From positions 41,132 to 105,131 of the forward strand of contig MHBE01000029.1 of assembly GCA_001803205.1 (NCBI GenBank): 64,000 bases of DNA. The letters run 5' to 3'. Shown here in pieces: positions 8,641 through 18,405 of this stretch. How positions within the stretch are numbered: the first letter of the stretch is position 1; every line of letters begins with the position of its first letter. Both the position numbers and the translations under genes were made by a program. The notes beneath the pieces were generated by a model. It saw only the letters and a list, made by a program, of their open reading frames with translations. It was not told the origin of the DNA and searched no databases. Origin of the DNA: Lentisphaerae bacterium GWF2_38_69 (lineage in GTDB: Bacteria > Verrucomicrobiota > Lentisphaeria > Victivallales > GWF2-38-69).

Positions 8641-9939
8641 ATGATATTTTTGTATAACCTAATATTCCCGATTGTATTGCTCTTCTATCTGCCCGGAAAT
8701 ATCTATAAATACTTAAAAAGAGGGGGAGTAAAAAAAAACTATCTGGAACGGTTTGCAATATTCTCAGAGGATAAAAAAAGAGAACTCGATAATATTAAAG
8801 GCAGAAGGATTTGGATTCACGCGGTGTCAGTGGGTGAAACTCAACTTGCAATTGATTTTATAAAAGCCCTTGCCAAATCAGATACAGCTTACAACTTTAT
8901 AATTTCCACTACAACTACAACAGGTCAGGAACTGGCTGTAAATAAGTTAAAAAATCTTGCAGCTGTAATATTTTGTCCCCTGGACTATTTTTTGTTTGTA
9001 AGAAAAACAATTAATCTTATTAATCCCGAAATCCTTATTATTATTGAAACAGAACTCTGGCCTTCGATGATTTATGAAGCGCACAGAAAAGCCATCAGGA
9101 TCGCGCAGGTAAATGCAAGAATTTCTGATCGTTCTTTTAAAATGTATAAAATATTTTCTTGCTTTGTGAAACCATTTGTTTCACTCATTAATGTATCTTG
9201 CGCTCAAACTCAAACTGATGCGCAAAGGCTTAACCTTATTTGTCCTTCTCTAAATATCGTGGAAACAGGGAATATGAAATTTGATCAGAGTCTCCCTGAA
9301 GAGATTTCAGATATATGCCTTGAAGAGTTTTTTGGAAAAGGTTCTTTTATATATATTATTGGCGCCAGTACGCACCCTGGAGAGGAAAAACTTATTATAG
9401 GTATATATAAAAAACTATTAAATGATTTTAACAATCTTAGATTAATACTTGTCCCAAGGCATGCCGAAAGAGCTAAAGACATTTTAAAAGAGCTTAAAAA
9501 AGCCCAGATACCGTATTTAAGAAAAAGCAACAACTCTAAATGGGGGACAGATACTATTCTGTGTCTGCTGGCAGATACTACTGGTGAGATGCATGCTTTA
9601 ATGCAACTTTCTGATATTGTAATAATGTGTAAGAGTTTTGCTGGAAACGCAGGTGGGCACAATATTATTGAGCCGGCTCTTTTAGGAAAAGCGATTATTA
9701 CAGGCAGAGAGCTGTCAAATTTCCGGTTTGTGATGAAAATTATGCTTGATAAAAATGCTATTCTGGGAGTTACCGACAATGAAATTGAGGATGCAATCAG
9801 GAAATTGATAGAAAATCCTGCAGAAAGAACAAAACTCGGAGAAACTGCCAAATCAATAGTTCTGCAGAATACCGGTGCAATTAATAGAACTGTAAAAGAG
9901 ATTGAAAAATTAATTAAGAAACATGTAAGCAATAAGTAA
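8641..9939 (+). CDS. waaA: 3-deoxy-D-manno-octulosonic acid (Kdo) transferase
   Basis: WaaA (KdtA) adds Kdo from CMP-Kdo to lipid A precursor at the inner membrane, so this cell should make LPS. The 432-residue GT-B protein has an N-terminal membrane anchor, the motif IWIHAVSVGETQLA near residue 60, IIIETELWPSMIYEA near 140, NARISDRS, GASTHPGEE near 240, and the C-terminal donor-site motif GGHNIIEPALLGKAIITG. Length and motif order match the family. How many Kdo residues it adds cannot be predicted. Confidence 0.95.
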   Translation: MIFLYNLIFPIVLLFYLPGNIYKYLKRGGVKKNYLERFAIFSEDKKRELDNIKGRRIWIHAVSVGETQLAIDFIKALAKSDTAYNFIISTTTTTGQELAVNKLKNLAAVIFCPLDYFLFVRKTINLINPEILIIIETELWPSMIYEAHRKAIRIAQVNARISDRSFKMYKIFSCFVKPFVSLINVSCAQTQTDAQRLNLICPSLNIVETGNMKFDQSLPEEISDICLEEFFGKGSFIYIIGASTHPGEEKLIIGIYKKLLNDFNNLRLILVPRHAERAKDILKELKKAQIPYLRKSNNSKWGTDTILCLLADTTGEMHALMQLSDIVIMCKSFAGNAGGHNIIEPALLGKAIITGRELSNFRFVMKIMLDKNAILGVTDNEIEDAIRKLIENPAERTKLGETAKSIVLQNTGAINRTVKEIEKLIKKHVSNK

Positions 9940-9960
9940 AGACTCTAGATACAAAAAAAT

Positions 9961-11193
9961 ATGCAAATAGAACTTTTATCACCTGTAGGATCTTACGAAT
10001 CACTCAATGCTGCTATAAGAGCTGGAGCTGACAGCATTTACTTTGGAGCAGGCGAACTTAACATGCGTTCTAGGTCGTCTTTCAATTTTCTGGAAGAAGA
10101 CATATTCAAGGTTGCCAGTATTTGTTCAAAAATGAAAGTAAAGAGTTATCTGGCTTTAAATACGATAATATATGATGAAGAAATACCTAAAGCTGAAAAT
10201 CTTCTTGCTTCTGCAAAAAATGCTGGGATTTCTGCGGTCATAGCCAGCGATTTGTCAGTCATTATTGCTGCTCACGCAAAAGGACTACCGGTGCATATAT
10301 CTGTTCAGGCAAATGTATCAAATATTGAAACTCTCAGATTCTATTCCAAATACGCAGATGTAATGGTTTTGGCAAGAGAACTTTCGCTGGATCAAATCAA
10401 ACAAATCGTTAATAAAATTAAAACTGATGATATTAGAGGCCCGTCAGGAGATTTGATAAAAATCGAAATATTTGCTCATGGAGCTCTCTGTGTTTCTGTA
10501 TCAGGCAAATGCTATATGAGTTTATCAACCCACAACGCTTCCGCAAACAGGGGAGCCTGCTATCAAAACTGCAGGAGAGCATACAGAGTAATTGATGAGA
10601 TTAGCGGACAGGAACTTGTTATCGACAATAAATATGTAATGTCACCTAAAGATATCTGTCTAATAAGATGCCTTTACAAGATTATTTCAGCAGGAGTTTC
10701 TGTGCTCAAGATAGAAGGCAGGGGGCGCTCTACAGACTATGTCCATACTGTCACAAAAGTTTATAAAGAAGCACTGCTTGCGATTGAAGAAGATCAATAC
10801 ACCAGTGAAAGAATCAGTGTCTGGGAAAAACAGCTTTCAGGAGTTTTTAACAGAGGATTCTGGCACGGAGGATATTATCTTGGAAACAGCCTGGAAATGT
10901 GGAGCGGAAATCCTGAAAATAAAGCTGAAAAAAGGAAAATAAGGGCAGGGGTTGTAACAAATTATTTTGCGAAAATAGGAATTGCAGAAATAAACCTGCG
11001 AGAATTTGATCTTGAAGATGGAGATGAAGTGATTTTTATAGGCGCATCGACTGTAACAGTTCCTGAAAACATCAAAAGCATCCGACTTGATGACAGAGAA
11101 GTGAAATCTGCTCCTAAAGGTTCAATTATAAGTATAAAAGTATCGCAAAAAGTCAGGCGGAACGATGCGGTTTTTGTGCTAAAGAAAGATTAG
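9961..11193 (+). CDS. Peptidase U32 family protein (tRNA hydroxylase TrhP-like)
   Basis: The 410-residue protein starts ELLSPVGSYESLNAAIRAGADSIYFG, the N-terminal TIM-barrel signature of U32 proteins. The core segment GALCVSVSGKCYMSLSTHNASANRGACYQNCRRAY holds the four conserved cysteines. Members such as TrhP/YegQ and RlhA are now linked to Fe-S-dependent hydroxylation of tRNA or rRNA rather than proteolysis. A beta-barrel-like C-terminal domain from about residue 320 resembles the TrhP type. It follows waaA by 21 bp and overlaps the convergent dgt stop by 4 bp, with no terminator between. Confidence 0.85.
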   Translation: MQIELLSPVGSYESLNAAIRAGADSIYFGAGELNMRSRSSFNFLEEDIFKVASICSKMKVKSYLALNTIIYDEEIPKAENLLASAKNAGISAVIASDLSVIIAAHAKGLPVHISVQANVSNIETLRFYSKYADVMVLARELSLDQIKQIVNKIKTDDIRGPSGDLIKIEIFAHGALCVSVSGKCYMSLSTHNASANRGACYQNCRRAYRVIDEISGQELVIDNKYVMSPKDICLIRCLYKIISAGVSVLKIEGRGRSTDYVHTVTKVYKEALLAIEEDQYTSERISVWEKQLSGVFNRGFWHGGYYLGNSLEMWSGNPENKAEKRKIRAGVVTNYFAKIGIAEINLREFDLEDGDEVIFIGASTVTVPENIKSIRLDDREVKSAPKGSIISIKVSQKVRRNDAVFVLKKD

Positions 11194-12344
11194 GCGCGAA
11201 ACTTATCAGAAAAAAATCTGTTATATTCTTCCAAAGCAAAACGATCCGTCATGCCTGCGATATAGTAGCAAATGGCGTGTTCAAGCCCAAATTGCGGTGT
11301 AATTCTATTAATGAAATCCGTATGCGGTGTTTTCTCTTCAAGGTAATAATTGAAGAGTTTTTCAATTTTATCCGCACAAGCCCTGTTAACTTCAAGCACT
11401 TTTTCATTCCAATAGATATTCCTGAAGAGGAATTCCTTAAGGGATATTGTCATTTCTTTAAATGCTGAGCTGAATTCAATAACCCTTGCCAAGGTGTTCT
11501 GAGCGTCTTCAGGTGTCTTAATTTTCATTGTGCGTATATTCTCAGCGGATTCATCAATAACATCTTTAACCATTGAATCTATAAGGCATCTTACGACAAA
11601 CCTAGCATATTTTCTGTTAGACTTTGAATTGCCATGCCTTAGGGATATATCAGAGGCTTTTTTCCAGATATCAAGATGTGCAATATCGTTAACAGAAATT
11701 AAACCTGATTCCAATCCGTCATCTATATCGTGTCCATAATATGTTAGATCATCGGCAATGTCAGCTACCTGTGATTCAAGAGAAAGATTAAGAGGTAAAG
11801 GAATGCCATCAAGTTCTACATTTTTACCCTCTCTATGTTTGATAAGCCCTTCTCGTGTTTCACGGGTAAGATTTAGGCCATCAAACTGTGGGTATTTCTC
11901 AATCAACTCGTCAACCAGTATAATTGAATAATCATTGTGCTCAAAAGAAGAATCATAATTCCGCATAATTTCATTTAACTTATTTTCCCCTGTGTGTCCG
12001 AATGGCGGATGCCCTATGTCGTGAGCCAAAGCGATGGTTTCTGCAAGATCCTCATTCAACCCTAAAGCTCTGGCAAGCGTTCTTGATATCGCCGCTACTT
12101 CAATTGTATGGGTAAGCCTTGTTCTGTAATGATCCCCTACGCCATTTAAAAAAACCTGTGTTTTGTACTCAAGTCGACGAAATTCGCGACTATGCAGTAT
12201 TCTGTCACGATCTCTCTGAAATGCCGTTCGGATAGGATGATCTTTCTCAGGATATCTTCTTCCTTTGGATGTATGGCTTTTTAATGCATAAGAAGAAAGG
12301 AAATCATCTTCAAATTTATAATAGTCTGAAAGGCCTTTTAACAT
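11190..12344 (-). CDS. dgt: Deoxyguanosinetriphosphate triphosphohydrolase-like protein
   Basis: Dgt enzymes cut dNTPs to nucleoside and triphosphate, tuning nucleotide pools. The 384-residue protein carries the HD metal site: His in TRLTHTIEVAAIS near residue 77, the HD pair in ALAHDIGHPPFGHTGE near residue 107, and a later Asp in ADIADDLTYYGHDIDDG near residue 195. The N-terminal RTAFQRDRDRILHSREFRRLEYKTQVF is typical of the bacterial dGTPase-like family (type 2 length, shorter than E. coli Dgt). Its stop overlaps that of the U32 gene. It lies downstream of the UbiB-like gene by 34 bp, same strand. Confidence 0.92.
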   Translation of the reverse strand: MLKGLSDYYKFEDDFLSSYALKSHTSKGRRYPEKDHPIRTAFQRDRDRILHSREFRRLEYKTQVFLNGVGDHYRTRLTHTIEVAAISRTLARALGLNEDLAETIALAHDIGHPPFGHTGENKLNEIMRNYDSSFEHNDYSIILVDELIEKYPQFDGLNLTRETREGLIKHREGKNVELDGIPLPLNLSLESQVADIADDLTYYGHDIDDGLESGLISVNDIAHLDIWKKASDISLRHGNSKSNRKYARFVVRCLIDSMVKDVIDESAENIRTMKIKTPEDAQNTLARVIEFSSAFKEMTISLKEFLFRNIYWNEKVLEVNRACADKIEKLFNYYLEEKTPHTDFINRITPQFGLEHAICYYIAGMTDRFALEEYNRFFSDKFRA

Positions 12345-12378
12345 ATTTTTAAGTTCAAATTTAAAATAAAATAAAACA

Positions 12379-14067
12379 TCACATTTTACCGTGGCGGAGT
12401 ATAGAAATTATGAGTAAAAGTCCCATAAAAGCCGAAAACATGAAAAACAATGAACCTGGTATTGATATGCCATGATACAAGGGAGGAACTTTTGAATTCA
12501 GGAGCATAGCAGATCCTAGAATCATTGAGGCTGTTATAATGGCAAAAGATAATCTGTTTACAATATTATCATGTTTGGCCAGAAGAGGTTCCAGTCCTCT
12601 GTGTTCAAACTGAATCTTAAGCGTTTTGTTTTTAAATTGAGTAAGAATGTCTCTAAGCTCACTCGGGAGCTCTGCGAGAAATTTAGAATAGTCTACTCCA
12701 GCCCTTAAGAGATCCCGAATCAGTTTGTATGGGCTTCTTGTTCTGTAAAGAAGTTTTTTTATAAATGGTTCAATATGTGAGATCATATCAAAATTCGGCA
12801 TGATCTTTCGTATGGTTCCTTCCAAAGATATCAGAGATTTGAGAAGCAGGAAAATATCAGTAGGAATCAGAAGTTTATTTTGGACAAGCAATTTAAGCAG
12901 GTCTCTCAGAAAATGACCTATGTTGATGTCTTCAATTGGCAGATAAGCGTATTGTTCCATAATTTTAAATGCCTGATGTTCTATTTCAGCCCTGTTATCT
13001 ACTTCTTTGTTGTGTGATAGTGAAATAATAGCTCTTGTAATAAGTTCAGGATCATGGTTTACAAGTCCGAGTATTATATCGCAGAGCGAGGTTTTGTGTT
13101 TTGGCGGAAGAAGCCCCATAAGGCCGAAGTCAATAAAGCATATCTTGAGATCATCGGTGATTATTATATTGCCTGAATGAGGATCCGCATGAAAATACCC
13201 TTCCTGGAATATCTGTCTCAAAACTAAGTTGGCAAGTTTTTCACATATTTTTTTTATTTCCTCTTCCGTGCCGGCATAATTGGAAAATTTGACTCCTTCG
13301 ATGAAAAGCATCGTAAGAATATCTTTATTGGAAAATTCTTTGAAAACCTTTGGAACTACAAGTTCTTTTTCTTCAGAAAACATTCTGGAGAATTTTTCGA
13401 TATTGAGAGCTTCTCTCGAAAAATCCAATTCCTGCCTTATTCCGTCACTGAATTCATTGACTATTGCCACAGGATCAAGAGCGCTCATTTCCGACATGTG
13501 TTTTTTAACGGTTAATGCCAAAAACATCATTATCTCCAAATCACTTTCGATAATGGCCTTGATTCCTGGTCTTTGAATTTTTACAGCGACTTTGGTTCCA
13601 TCGAGAAGAACTGCTCTATGAACCTGAGCTACTGAAGCTGAAGAGAAAGGATCAGGATCAAATTCCTTAAAAACTTTATCTATCTTGACATTCAAACTGG
13701 ATTCAAAAATCATTTTGGCCAGCTCCGCCCTGAATGGAGGTACATTTTCAAGGAGTTTTTCGAATTCAGCGCAAAGTTCTGAAGGAATCAGGTCAGGCCT
13801 GTTGCTAAGAAACTGACCGAGTTTTACGAATGTCGGGCCAAGCTCTTCACATGCCAGTCTTAGCCTTTCCCAATGTGAAAAGTGCTTATGAAATTCTTCT
13901 TTCTGGTGCTTTTTAAATGTAAAGCGGCTAAGCTTCATAGCCTGAATCAAACGGCTGTTATCAACAAAATCCATGAAGCCATGCTTAATTAGCACAGTAA
14001 TTATGCTTCTTGCTCTTAGCAGATTGTGATAGCCTCTTCCGATTTTAGTGCGCCTCAATATTCCCAT
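12379..14067 (-). CDS. ABC1/UbiB-family atypical kinase
   Basis: This 562-residue protein matches the ABC1/ADCK/UbiB family, which supports quinone biosynthesis or lipid metabolism. It shows the family KxGQ motif in GPTFVKLGQFLSNRPD near residue 95, the ATP-binding Lys in VAVKIQRPG, the catalytic motif HADPHSGNI near residue 290 and the metal-binding DFG in ICFIDFGLMG. Two membrane helices close the C terminus, as in UbiB. With no quinone genes around, the substrate is unknown. The ATG at 14067 lacks a strong ribosome site. Confidence 0.9.
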   Translation of the reverse strand: MGILRRTKIGRGYHNLLRARSIITVLIKHGFMDFVDNSRLIQAMKLSRFTFKKHQKEEFHKHFSHWERLRLACEELGPTFVKLGQFLSNRPDLIPSELCAEFEKLLENVPPFRAELAKMIFESSLNVKIDKVFKEFDPDPFSSASVAQVHRAVLLDGTKVAVKIQRPGIKAIIESDLEIMMFLALTVKKHMSEMSALDPVAIVNEFSDGIRQELDFSREALNIEKFSRMFSEEKELVVPKVFKEFSNKDILTMLFIEGVKFSNYAGTEEEIKKICEKLANLVLRQIFQEGYFHADPHSGNIIITDDLKICFIDFGLMGLLPPKHKTSLCDIILGLVNHDPELITRAIISLSHNKEVDNRAEIEHQAFKIMEQYAYLPIEDINIGHFLRDLLKLLVQNKLLIPTDIFLLLKSLISLEGTIRKIMPNFDMISHIEPFIKKLLYRTRSPYKLIRDLLRAGVDYSKFLAELPSELRDILTQFKNKTLKIQFEHRGLEPLLAKHDNIVNRLSFAIITASMILGSAMLLNSKVPPLYHGISIPGSLFFMFSAFMGLLLIISILRHGKM

Positions 14068-14150
14068 CAGAGCTTTTAATAATTATAGAGTTAAAATAAA
14101 GTGTTCACTCTAATTATATTGTATTGTTCGCAATTGGCAAATTAATGTCA

Positions 14151-14699
14151 TTATTGCCATTTTTCGCGGAAATATATTTTTTCAAGGGTCAGTTTCTTTG
14201 GCTGTTCTCTTATTTCAGATGGATACCCGAGAGTAAAAAGTGATAAAACTTTCACATTCCAGGGAATATTAAGTATTTTCTTTACTTTTTTCTCTTTGAA
14301 CCAGCCAATCCAGCAGCTTCCAAGACCAAGTGATTGGGCGGCAAGAACAAAATGTTCACCTGCTATGCCTATGTCTATCTGTCTATAGTCAACTTTAGAG
14401 AGGAATGAAGCGAATTTATGCACTGTAAGATCGGTCAAAGCGCAAATAGCAACTAGAACCGGAGCATCCTTCATCCATGGCATCGGCACTCCGGGAAGTA
14501 CTCCTTCCGAACAAATCTTTTGTCTTAATTCCTTGTCCTTGACAATTATAAAACGCCAAGGCTGTTTATTGCATGCAGATGGAGAAACTCTTGATGCTTC
14601 AATACACTTAGAGATAAGTTCATCAGGAACTTCATCTGTTTTGTAAGAGCGGCAACTGTGCCTTGCCCTTACAAGTTTAATAAAATTATCATAATCCAT
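14151..14699 (-). CDS. Nitroreductase-family FMN oxidoreductase
   Basis: This 182-residue nitroreductase-fold protein should bind FMN and use NAD(P)H. Family signatures are RHSCRSYKTDEVPDELI at the N terminus (phosphate-binding Arg and Ser) and SPSACNKQPWRFIIV near residue 37. GLGSCWIGWF near residue 125 and LFTLGYPSE near the end are the later family motifs. AAAGGA before the ATG supports the start. The substrate cannot be inferred; the divergent neighbour is pdxS. Confidence 0.88.
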   Translation of the reverse strand: MDYDNFIKLVRARHSCRSYKTDEVPDELISKCIEASRVSPSACNKQPWRFIIVKDKELRQKICSEGVLPGVPMPWMKDAPVLVAICALTDLTVHKFASFLSKVDYRQIDIGIAGEHFVLAAQSLGLGSCWIGWFKEKKVKKILNIPWNVKVLSLFTLGYPSEIREQPKKLTLEKIYFREKWQ

Positions 14700-14854
14700 A
14701 AAAATAATCCTTTATGTAAGTTTACTTTGTATAGGTTATCACTAAGACTCTTAAAAACAATCAACTGCAATTGCATGAGGTTTGAAAAATCATAATTTAA
14801 GATTAATCTAAACGGTTTGTTATTTAATTATAAATATTAATGGAGGTTATACAT

Positions 14855-15736
14855 ATGGAAAAATCTGCATGGGAAACAAAAGTAGGTTTAGCTGAAATGC
14901 TTAAAGGTGGAGTAATAATGGATGTAGTGACTCCTGAGCATGCAAAAATAGCTGAACAAGCCGGAGCCGTAGCAGTAATGGCTCTTGAGAGAGTTCCTGC
15001 CGATATTAGAAAAGAAGGCGGAGTTGCAAGGATGTCTGACCCAAAACTTATTAAACAGATTATGGAAACTGTTTCTATTCCTGTAATGGCAAAAGTGCGT
15101 ATCGGGCATTTTGTGGAAGCACAAATTCTTCAGCATCTGGGCATTGATTTTATTGATGAAAGCGAAGTGCTTACACCAGCAGATGATGAGAATCACATTT
15201 ATAAATTTGATTTTAAGGTTCCGTTTGTATGCGGTTGCTGCAATCTGGGAGAAGCTCTCAGAAGAATTGGTGAAGGCGCTGCTATGATAAGAACCAAAGG
15301 CGAAGCCGGAACAGGAAATATAGTAGAGGCCGTTCGTCAATTCAGGACTGTTACCAGAGAAATCAAAAGGATCCAGGCCTTGGAAAAAAGTGAGTTAATG
15401 TCTGCGGCTAAGCTGCTTCAGGCACCCTTCCATCTAGTTGAATATGTTCATCAAAACGGTAAACTTCCAGTTCCTAATTTCTCTGCCGGAGGCATAGCCA
15501 CTCCTGCTGATGCTGCCCTGATGATGCAGCTGGGTGCTGAAACAGTTTTTGTCGGTTCAGGGATTTTTAAATCCGGCAATCCTCAAAAAAGAGCTGAAGC
15601 TATAGTAAGTGCTGCCACATATTTTAATGACCCTGATATGCTGGCGAGGGTTTCAGAAGACCTTGGCGAACCCATGACCGGTATTGAAATAGATAAACTT
15701 CTTGATAACCAGAAGCTAGCTAATAGAGGCTGGTAA
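14855..15736 (+). CDS. pdxS: Pyridoxal 5'-phosphate synthase subunit PdxS
   Basis: PdxS joins ribose 5-phosphate, glyceraldehyde 3-phosphate and ammonia from PdxT to make PLP. The 293-residue TIM-barrel protein is highly conserved. [18 protein letters not shown] contains the catalytic Lys near residue 77, and [15 protein letters not shown] contains the second Lys near 145. An ATG 15 bp upstream (14840) is also in frame but overlaps the GGAGG at 14842-14846, which is spaced 8 nt from the ATG at 14855, so the later start is chosen. It is followed by pdxT with overlapping TAATG. Confidence 0.97.
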   Translation: MEKSAWETKVGLAEMLKGGVIMDVVTPEHAKIAEQAGAVAVMALERVPADIRKEGGVARMSDPKLIKQIMETVSIPVMAKVRIGHFVEAQILQHLGIDFIDESEVLTPADDENHIYKFDFKVPFVCGCCNLGEALRRIGEGAAMIRTKGEAGTGNIVEAVRQFRTVTREIKRIQALEKSELMSAAKLLQAPFHLVEYVHQNGKLPVPNFSAGGIATPADAALMMQLGAETVFVGSGIFKSGNPQKRAEAIVSAATYFNDPDMLARVSEDLGEPMTGIEIDKLLDNQKLANRGW

Positions 15737-16317
15737 TGTCCCAGACTATTGGCGTGCTCTCTATCCAGGGAGCTTTTGAAAAGCACAGAATTGCTTTTGA
15801 AAAACTTGGTTTAAAGGTATTATATGTCCGTTCTATTGCAGAACTTGAGAAAATAGATAAATTGGTAATTCCGGGCGGAGAGAGTACTGCAATGGTAACT
15901 ATACTCAAAAAGCATGATCTTTGGTTTCCATTAAAAAAGTTCTGTTCTGAAAAACCGGTATTCGGAACATGCGCGGGAGCTATTTTACTTGCTAAGAAAA
16001 CTCATGGACTTGAGAAGTTTGGCGTTGACAACTCTTTCTCTGTTATGGATATTGAAGTCAAAAGAAACAGTTATGGAAGACAGTTGGATAGTTTCAAAAC
16101 TTTTCTCGATATAAAAATTAACAACAATTCGAAGAAAATAGAATCCATTTTTATAAGAGCTCCGTCTATAATGGATGTTGATAGTGCGAAAGTTGAAATA
16201 TTGGCTTCTTTTAAAAAAGAACCGGTTTTTGTCAGACAGGGAAACAAGCTTGCGGTGACCTTTCATCCTGAGTTGACTGATGATTTGTCGATACACCAAT
16301 ATTTCGCCGATATTTAA
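15736..16317 (+). CDS. pdxT: Pyridoxal 5'-phosphate synthase glutaminase subunit PdxT
   Basis: PdxT releases ammonia from glutamine and channels it to PdxS. The 193-residue class I glutamine amidotransferase has GGESTAMVT near residue 47, the nucleophile Cys in VFGTCAGAILL near residue 78, and the His-Glu pair in TFHPELTDD at about residues 175-177. The segment SIFIRAPSI matches the family. The start codon overlaps the pdxS stop as TAATG, which implies translational coupling and equimolar production. Confidence 0.96.
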   Translation: MSQTIGVLSIQGAFEKHRIAFEKLGLKVLYVRSIAELEKIDKLVIPGGESTAMVTILKKHDLWFPLKKFCSEKPVFGTCAGAILLAKKTHGLEKFGVDNSFSVMDIEVKRNSYGRQLDSFKTFLDIKINNNSKKIESIFIRAPSIMDVDSAKVEILASFKKEPVFVRQGNKLAVTFHPELTDDLSIHQYFADI

Positions 16318-16340
16318 ATAAAAAATAAAGGAAGATAATA

Positions 16341-17792
16341 ATGGCTGACAATGAAATTAAAATTTCAAGAATCCAGTCATTATTGAATTCAAGCGCAGGA
16401 TTCATTGCCGCGATTGTAATAATCGTTGTTTTTATTCTTGCTGCTACTTTTTTCAAACCGGTCGTATTTGGCCTTCTTCTTGCGTATCTATTTCTGCCTC
16501 TCGAGGGATTTTTCAGAAACTATCTGCTCAAAAACAAATTATATAATTTTATTCTAAGCATTATCTGTACAATCCTATCCCCTATTATACAGCCGGGAAG
16601 AGCGTTAAAAAACAGAGTTTTTAAATATGTAAAATTTAAAACAAAGCAAACATATATTTCTGAAGAAGAACGCTTAAGCAAGAAATATATTAAGAGATCA
16701 TGCATCCTTACAATATTTACTGTTTTTATCCTAATGATTTTTATGCTAAGCGGAATAATATGGTTATCAACTACATATATAAATAATGCATCTGCATCCA
16801 TTTCTGCCTGGGCAAAAAAAACTACCAATACCTATGAAAAACCATCTCAAAATACGGAATTTGACTCTTCCGGAGAACTAATGACCAATGAAGAAGAAAC
16901 AAATTCGATGAAAGAGTTTCTAGATGCAGTCCAGTATAAAATTGAATCATTTAAGCCAAAAATGGAAAAGTTTAAAATTTTTGCGCTGTTGAAAGATTAT
17001 ATAGGCGAGAATCTTGGTTCTCCTGAAAGCATAAGAGAATTCATTAGGCATATAATTGATAAGTCAGGAGGGTTTTTCTCTTATACCGCAGGAATAGTCG
17101 GGACTTTGATATTTATCATCCTTAAAATAGTTTTTACTTTTTTCTTCTTTGCTTTTTTCCTGAATAAGCTTGTTAACTTCAACAGCAATAAAGATCATAA
17201 GGTAAGCACCGGTGAATATCTTACTGATACAATAATGGAAAGCAGCTGGTTTCCGCATACAAAAGAAGGCACAAAAGAAACTGCTGCCAGAATTTTGGAT
17301 AATATCTTGTTCAGGCTGAAAATATGGGTTAGGGGTTATTTTATAATAATCCTTATTGAAGGAACATTTTATGCGACAGTGTTTACGCTCATAGGAATTC
17401 CCTTCGGCTTAATTTTGGGGATTATTGCCGGTTTTACCATTCTTTTGCCTTATATCGGTCCTATCGCCAGTGCGCTGCTGACCATAATAGTCTGCTTTGC
17501 TTCAGGCGATGTGACTATGGTGCAGATTATATTAGTAGTAATGGCATATATATTTATGACAGGAATTTTGGATCAGCTCTTTATTTATCCGGCAGTTGTT
17601 GGAGCCTCGCTGGGGCTAAATGAACTGGAAACAATTGTTGTTGTTATTCTTGGCGGAATGTTTTTTGGAATTACAGGGATGATGTTCGCGGTACCAACAA
17701 CTTCCATATTAAAATATCTCATACCTGAAATATATAAACTTATTGATGACAACAAGTCTAAATCGCTTCAAAGAAATACAAATCAACTCTAA
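16341..17792 (+). CDS. AI-2E family (TqsA/PerM-like) membrane permease
   Basis: This 483-residue membrane protein has N-terminal helices (AAIVIIVVFILAATFFKP and further), a long central soluble segment from about residue 140 to 240, and a C-terminal bundle. That bundle includes GIPFGLILGIIAGFTILLPYIGPI, VMAYIFMTGILDQLFIYPAVVG and GGMFFGITGMMFAVP, the hallmark of AI-2E transporters. Substrates of the family are mostly unknown. AAGGA precedes the ATG. It lies 23 bp after pdxT and 14 bp before dfx, so the four genes are likely one transcript. Confidence 0.88.
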   Translation: MADNEIKISRIQSLLNSSAGFIAAIVIIVVFILAATFFKPVVFGLLLAYLFLPLEGFFRNYLLKNKLYNFILSIICTILSPIIQPGRALKNRVFKYVKFKTKQTYISEEERLSKKYIKRSCILTIFTVFILMIFMLSGIIWLSTTYINNASASISAWAKKTTNTYEKPSQNTEFDSSGELMTNEEETNSMKEFLDAVQYKIESFKPKMEKFKIFALLKDYIGENLGSPESIREFIRHIIDKSGGFFSYTAGIVGTLIFIILKIVFTFFFFAFFLNKLVNFNSNKDHKVSTGEYLTDTIMESSWFPHTKEGTKETAARILDNILFRLKIWVRGYFIIILIEGTFYATVFTLIGIPFGLILGIIAGFTILLPYIGPIASALLTIIVCFASGDVTMVQIILVVMAYIFMTGILDQLFIYPAVVGASLGLNELETIVVVILGGMFFGITGMMFAVPTTSILKYLIPEIYKLIDDNKSKSLQRNTNQL

Positions 17793-17806
17793 AAGCGGAG
17801 GAAATT

Positions 17807-18193
17807 ATGGGCGTTCAAAAAAACAGAAATGAAGTATTCAAATGCAATCTTTGCGGGCAGGTAATAGAAGTTATGCATGGAGCTACCGGCACACTGTATT
17901 GCTGCAATCAGGAAATGGTTCATTTAAAGGAAAATACAGTAGAGGCTTCTGCTGAAAAGCATATTCCTGTACTGACTGATGATGGAACACACATTAAAGT
18001 TTCCGTAGGTGCTGTTGCCCATCCGATGGACATTGATCATTTCATTGAATGGATTGAGGTGATTAATGGAGATTATGTAAACAGAATGTATTTAAAACCA
18101 GGATTTAGACCGGAAGCAAGCTTCTATGTGCATAAACAGCCAGGTTTGATTCTCAGGGCTTATTGCAATAAACATGGTCTCTGGAAAGCATAA
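17807..18193 (+). CDS. dfx: Desulfoferrodoxin (superoxide reductase, 2Fe type)
   Basis: Desulfoferrodoxin reduces superoxide to peroxide without making O2, so it protects anaerobes. The 128-residue protein has the rubredoxin-like centre I cysteines CNLCG near residue 13 and CC near residue 30. Centre II ligands are His in EKHIPVL near residue 48, two His in AHPMDIDHFIEW near residues 68-74, and Cys and His in AYCNKHGLW near the C terminus. All ligands of the family are present, so it should be active. It has a strong GGAGG site and ends before a good terminator. Confidence 0.96.
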   Translation: MGVQKNRNEVFKCNLCGQVIEVMHGATGTLYCCNQEMVHLKENTVEASAEKHIPVLTDDGTHIKVSVGAVAHPMDIDHFIEWIEVINGDYVNRMYLKPGFRPEASFYVHKQPGLILRAYCNKHGLWKA

Positions 18194-18213
18194 TCCTGAT
18201 ATCAGATTTTAGC

Positions 18214-18253
18214 AAAAAAAATGGGAACAGTGAATTACTGTTCCCATTTTTTT
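18214..18253. terminator. Bidirectional intrinsic terminator after dfx
   Basis: The arms 18214-18230 and 18238-18253 form a long stem whose core is TGGGAACAG/CTGTTCCCA, with loop TGAATTA. It is flanked by A-runs and T-runs, so it should work in both directions. It would close both the pdxST-dfx transcript (plus) and the small-ORF transcript arriving on the minus strand. Confidence 0.9.
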
Positions 18254-18264
18254 ATATTGATTAT

Positions 18265-18378
18265 TTACTTAAGAACGCCATATCTGCTAATAACCGCTCC
18301 ATATTTATCAATGAATTGGATATATTCATGATAAGCTTTCTGTAAAGTATTTTTAATTGATATAAATGAGTTTTTCAT
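18265..18378 (-). CDS. Small ORF, 37 residues, unknown
   Basis: The frame MKNSFISIKNTLQKAY then HEYIQFIDKYGAVISR YGVLK gives 37 residues. It starts at an ATG preceded by AGGTAGG and stops just before the terminator at 18214-18253. Predicted to be largely helical, with no signal peptide. The ribosome site and its place between a second small ORF and a terminator suggest expression. No homologue is recognised and no function can be assigned. Confidence 0.45.
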   Translation of the reverse strand: MKNSFISIKNTLQKAYHEYIQFIDKYGAVISRYGVLK

Positions 18379-18405
18379 ATTGACCTACCTTAAAACAATA
18401 AAACT

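Noticed and set aside
9285..9932. 215-residue minus-strand ORF opposite waaA
   Set aside because: It runs antisense to a clearly conserved gene, shows no domain pattern, and has Ser/Leu/Ile-rich low-information content expected of a shadow frame.
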